NCBI RefSeq assembly: GCF_000196615.1
Contig: NC_014306.1
Span: 1,550,001 to 1,614,000 of the forward strand
DNA from: Erwinia billingiae Eb661
Lineage (GTDB): Bacteria; Pseudomonadota; Gammaproteobacteria; Enterobacterales; Enterobacteriaceae
Length of the DNA stretch: 64,000 nt
Direction: 5' to 3'
Shown here in pieces: positions 62,881 through 64,000 of this stretch; positions within the stretch are counted from its first letter, which is position 1; each line of letters starts with the position of its first letter. The translations under genes and the position numbers were made by a program. The notes beneath the pieces were generated by a model. It had not been told where the DNA came from and made no database searches. It saw only the letters and a list, made by a program, of their open reading frames with translations.

Positions 62881-64000
62881 TCCGGCGCAGGTAACGACTG
62901 GACGCTGGCGGCACCGTCAATCTCGCTACCGGTCTGCATCACCTGCACGGTCTGATGCGGCGCTCTGATACCGGCCGCATCAAAATGTTTCTTCACCATG
63001 TTGTCCAGCGCGAAGCGAACCGTCCACTGCTTCAGCGGCTGCGTGGTGAAAGACACCCGCACCGTAAAGCCCTGATTGGTCAGCCCAACCAGCCCGGCAA
63101 AGGACGGCTCGCCAATCACCATCCCGCGAATATCCGTATCCTGCATCAACTCCTCAACGGCCGCCTGTAAAATGCTGTTCACCCGCTCGCTGTCCTCCCG
63201 CCGATCGACATCGTAATTCGCCACGAACGAGCCAATGCCACGCACAAAGTTGGCGAAGGTGGTGATCGAAGACCAGGGAATGATGTGATACGCACCGGTA
63301 TCCTGCCGCACGCCGACCGAACGAATCGACATCCGCTCTACGGTGCCGGTGATCGCGCCGATAGTCACCAAATCCCCGGTATTCATGCCGTTCTCAAACT
63401 GGATGAAAATCCCGGTGATAATATCTTTCACCAGCGTCTGCGAACCAAAAGAGACCGCCAGACCTAACGCTCCGGCACCCGCCAATAATGGCGCAATGTT
63501 TACACCAATTTCTGACAACAGGATCATGATGGTAATGGTGCTGATCACCACCGCCAGTGCATTGCGGAACAGGGTCAACAGCGTGCGTGTTCGGGCGCTG
63601 GGCATCGGGCGACCGTGGGAATCGGACGCCAGACGGCTCTCAATCAGACTCGCCAGCAGCGTCCAGCCGACGGCGGAGAAGAACAGGATCATCACGATGC
63701 GGATAATCACATCCACCAGCTTCACGCCCGCGCCGACCGTCAGCCAGTGCCAGAGATCAAACAGATTCCACGCGTTCAGCAACAGCAAACTCACGGCGAA
63801 CACCGTCAGCGTGCGCGCCAGCTTTAACATCACCGAAATCCAGCCGTTCACCCGCTGCTGTAACTCGGGATAGTTGCGCCGTAAGTCAGGCGACAGAATG
63901 ATGGTTTTGGAAATCCAGCGGGTCAGGATGCCCGACACCAGTGCGCCGATGCCGATAATCGCCAGCGAACGCACCGTTGCGGACATCATAAACTTCAGGC
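62877..64000 (-). CDS. ybiO: Moderate-conductance mechanosensitive channel YbiO, C-terminal part
   Basis: The C-terminal 374 residues of an MscS-family channel; the frame runs through the window edge (LKF before MMSATVRS matches E. coli YbiO), so the ATG at 63989 is internal. The pore and beta domain appear as [20 protein letters not shown], then [21 protein letters not shown]. coli YbiO gives intermediate conductance and protects at high osmolarity shifts. The N-terminal signal and membrane region lie outside. Confidence 0.93.
   Translation of the reverse strand, partial: LKFMMSATVRSLAIIGIGALVSGILTRWISKTIILSPDLRRNYPELQQRVNGWISVMLKLARTLTVFAVSLLLLNAWNLFDLWHWLTVGAGVKLVDVIIRIVMILFFSAVGWTLLASLIESRLASDSHGRPMPSARTRTLLTLFRNALAVVISTITIMILLSEIGVNIAPLLAGAGALGLAVSFGSQTLVKDIITGIFIQFENGMNTGDLVTIGAITGTVERMSIRSVGVRQDTGAYHIIPWSSITTFANFVRGIGSFVANYDVDRREDSERVNSILQAAVEELMQDTDIRGMVIGEPSFAGLVGLTNQGFTVRVSFTTQPLKQWTVRFALDNMVKKHFDAAGIRAPHQTVQVMQTGSEIDGAASVQSLPAPD

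Noticed and set aside
1..64000. tRNA, rRNA, insertion sequence or prophage
   Set aside because: No tRNA-like cloverleaf with conserved arms, no rRNA stretch, no transposase or integrase reading was found in the intergenic regions.

Overview
The window comes from a member of the Enterobacterales, most likely an Erwiniaceae-type genome (Erwinia/Pantoea relatives). This is inferred from protein resemblance to Escherichia coli orthologues, from enteric gene order, and from a fairly GC-rich base composition. There is no rRNA, tRNA, transposase, phage gene or CRISPR array. Every comparison with other organisms here is from memory; no search was run.

Left part (1-27.6 kb). The E. coli order yohF-yohD-yohC-pbpG-dld-bglX-osmF-yehY-yehX-yehW-yohO-mlrA is kept, with three insertions. 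A DUF3772 mechanosensitive channel sits between pbpG and dld. A mixed block sits between bglX and osmF: an MpaB-like oxygenase, a small exported protein with a truncated upstream partner, a SUFU-domain protein, a chemoreceptor, idi and an MFS transporter. An eight-gene lipid-modification type operon (NTF2, SDR, FAD oxidoreductase, DUF1365, CFA-synthase-like methyltransferase, DUF2878, chalcone-isomerase-like, DUF3833) sits between yohO and mlrA and reads as one transcription unit with mlrA first.

Middle (27.7-41.2 kb) is accessory. It holds an XRE-cupin/GNAT pair, then a LysR-controlled operon of an ArgH-family lyase, an amino-acid type ABC importer, two polysaccharide-deacetylase family proteins and a MmgE/PrpD protein. 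The last cluster suggests uptake and breakdown of an aminocarboxylate-like or N-substituted aspartate compound. A DUF3750 protein and a LysR/guanidinobutyrase/alcohol dehydrogenase group follow.

Right part (41.2-64 kb). dinG (with an SOS box) and ybiB begin a segment that in E. coli leads to rlmF-ybiO, and those two genes close the window. Between them lies a complete histidine utilisation locus: hutHU with an M20 amidohydrolase, hutC, hutD-hutF, hutI-hutG, a second hutC, and a histidine-type ABC importer ending in a second HutH-like gene. Degradation follows the five-step route: HutH, HutU, HutI, then the deiminase HutF and the deformylase HutG. Two promoters match the sigma-54 consensus, each with a HutC-like operator over the predicted start and another about 100 bases downstream. 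The second HutH lacks exactly the Ala-Ser-Gly triad that forms the MIO cofactor.

Two intergenic stretches around the hut locus (50.2-51.0 and 60.9-61.2 kb) carry a repeat family. Four copies share loop sequences but have different, fully self-complementary stems, and are accompanied by 33-35 bp repeats. They are the strongest candidate here for an undescribed structured RNA or miniature element.
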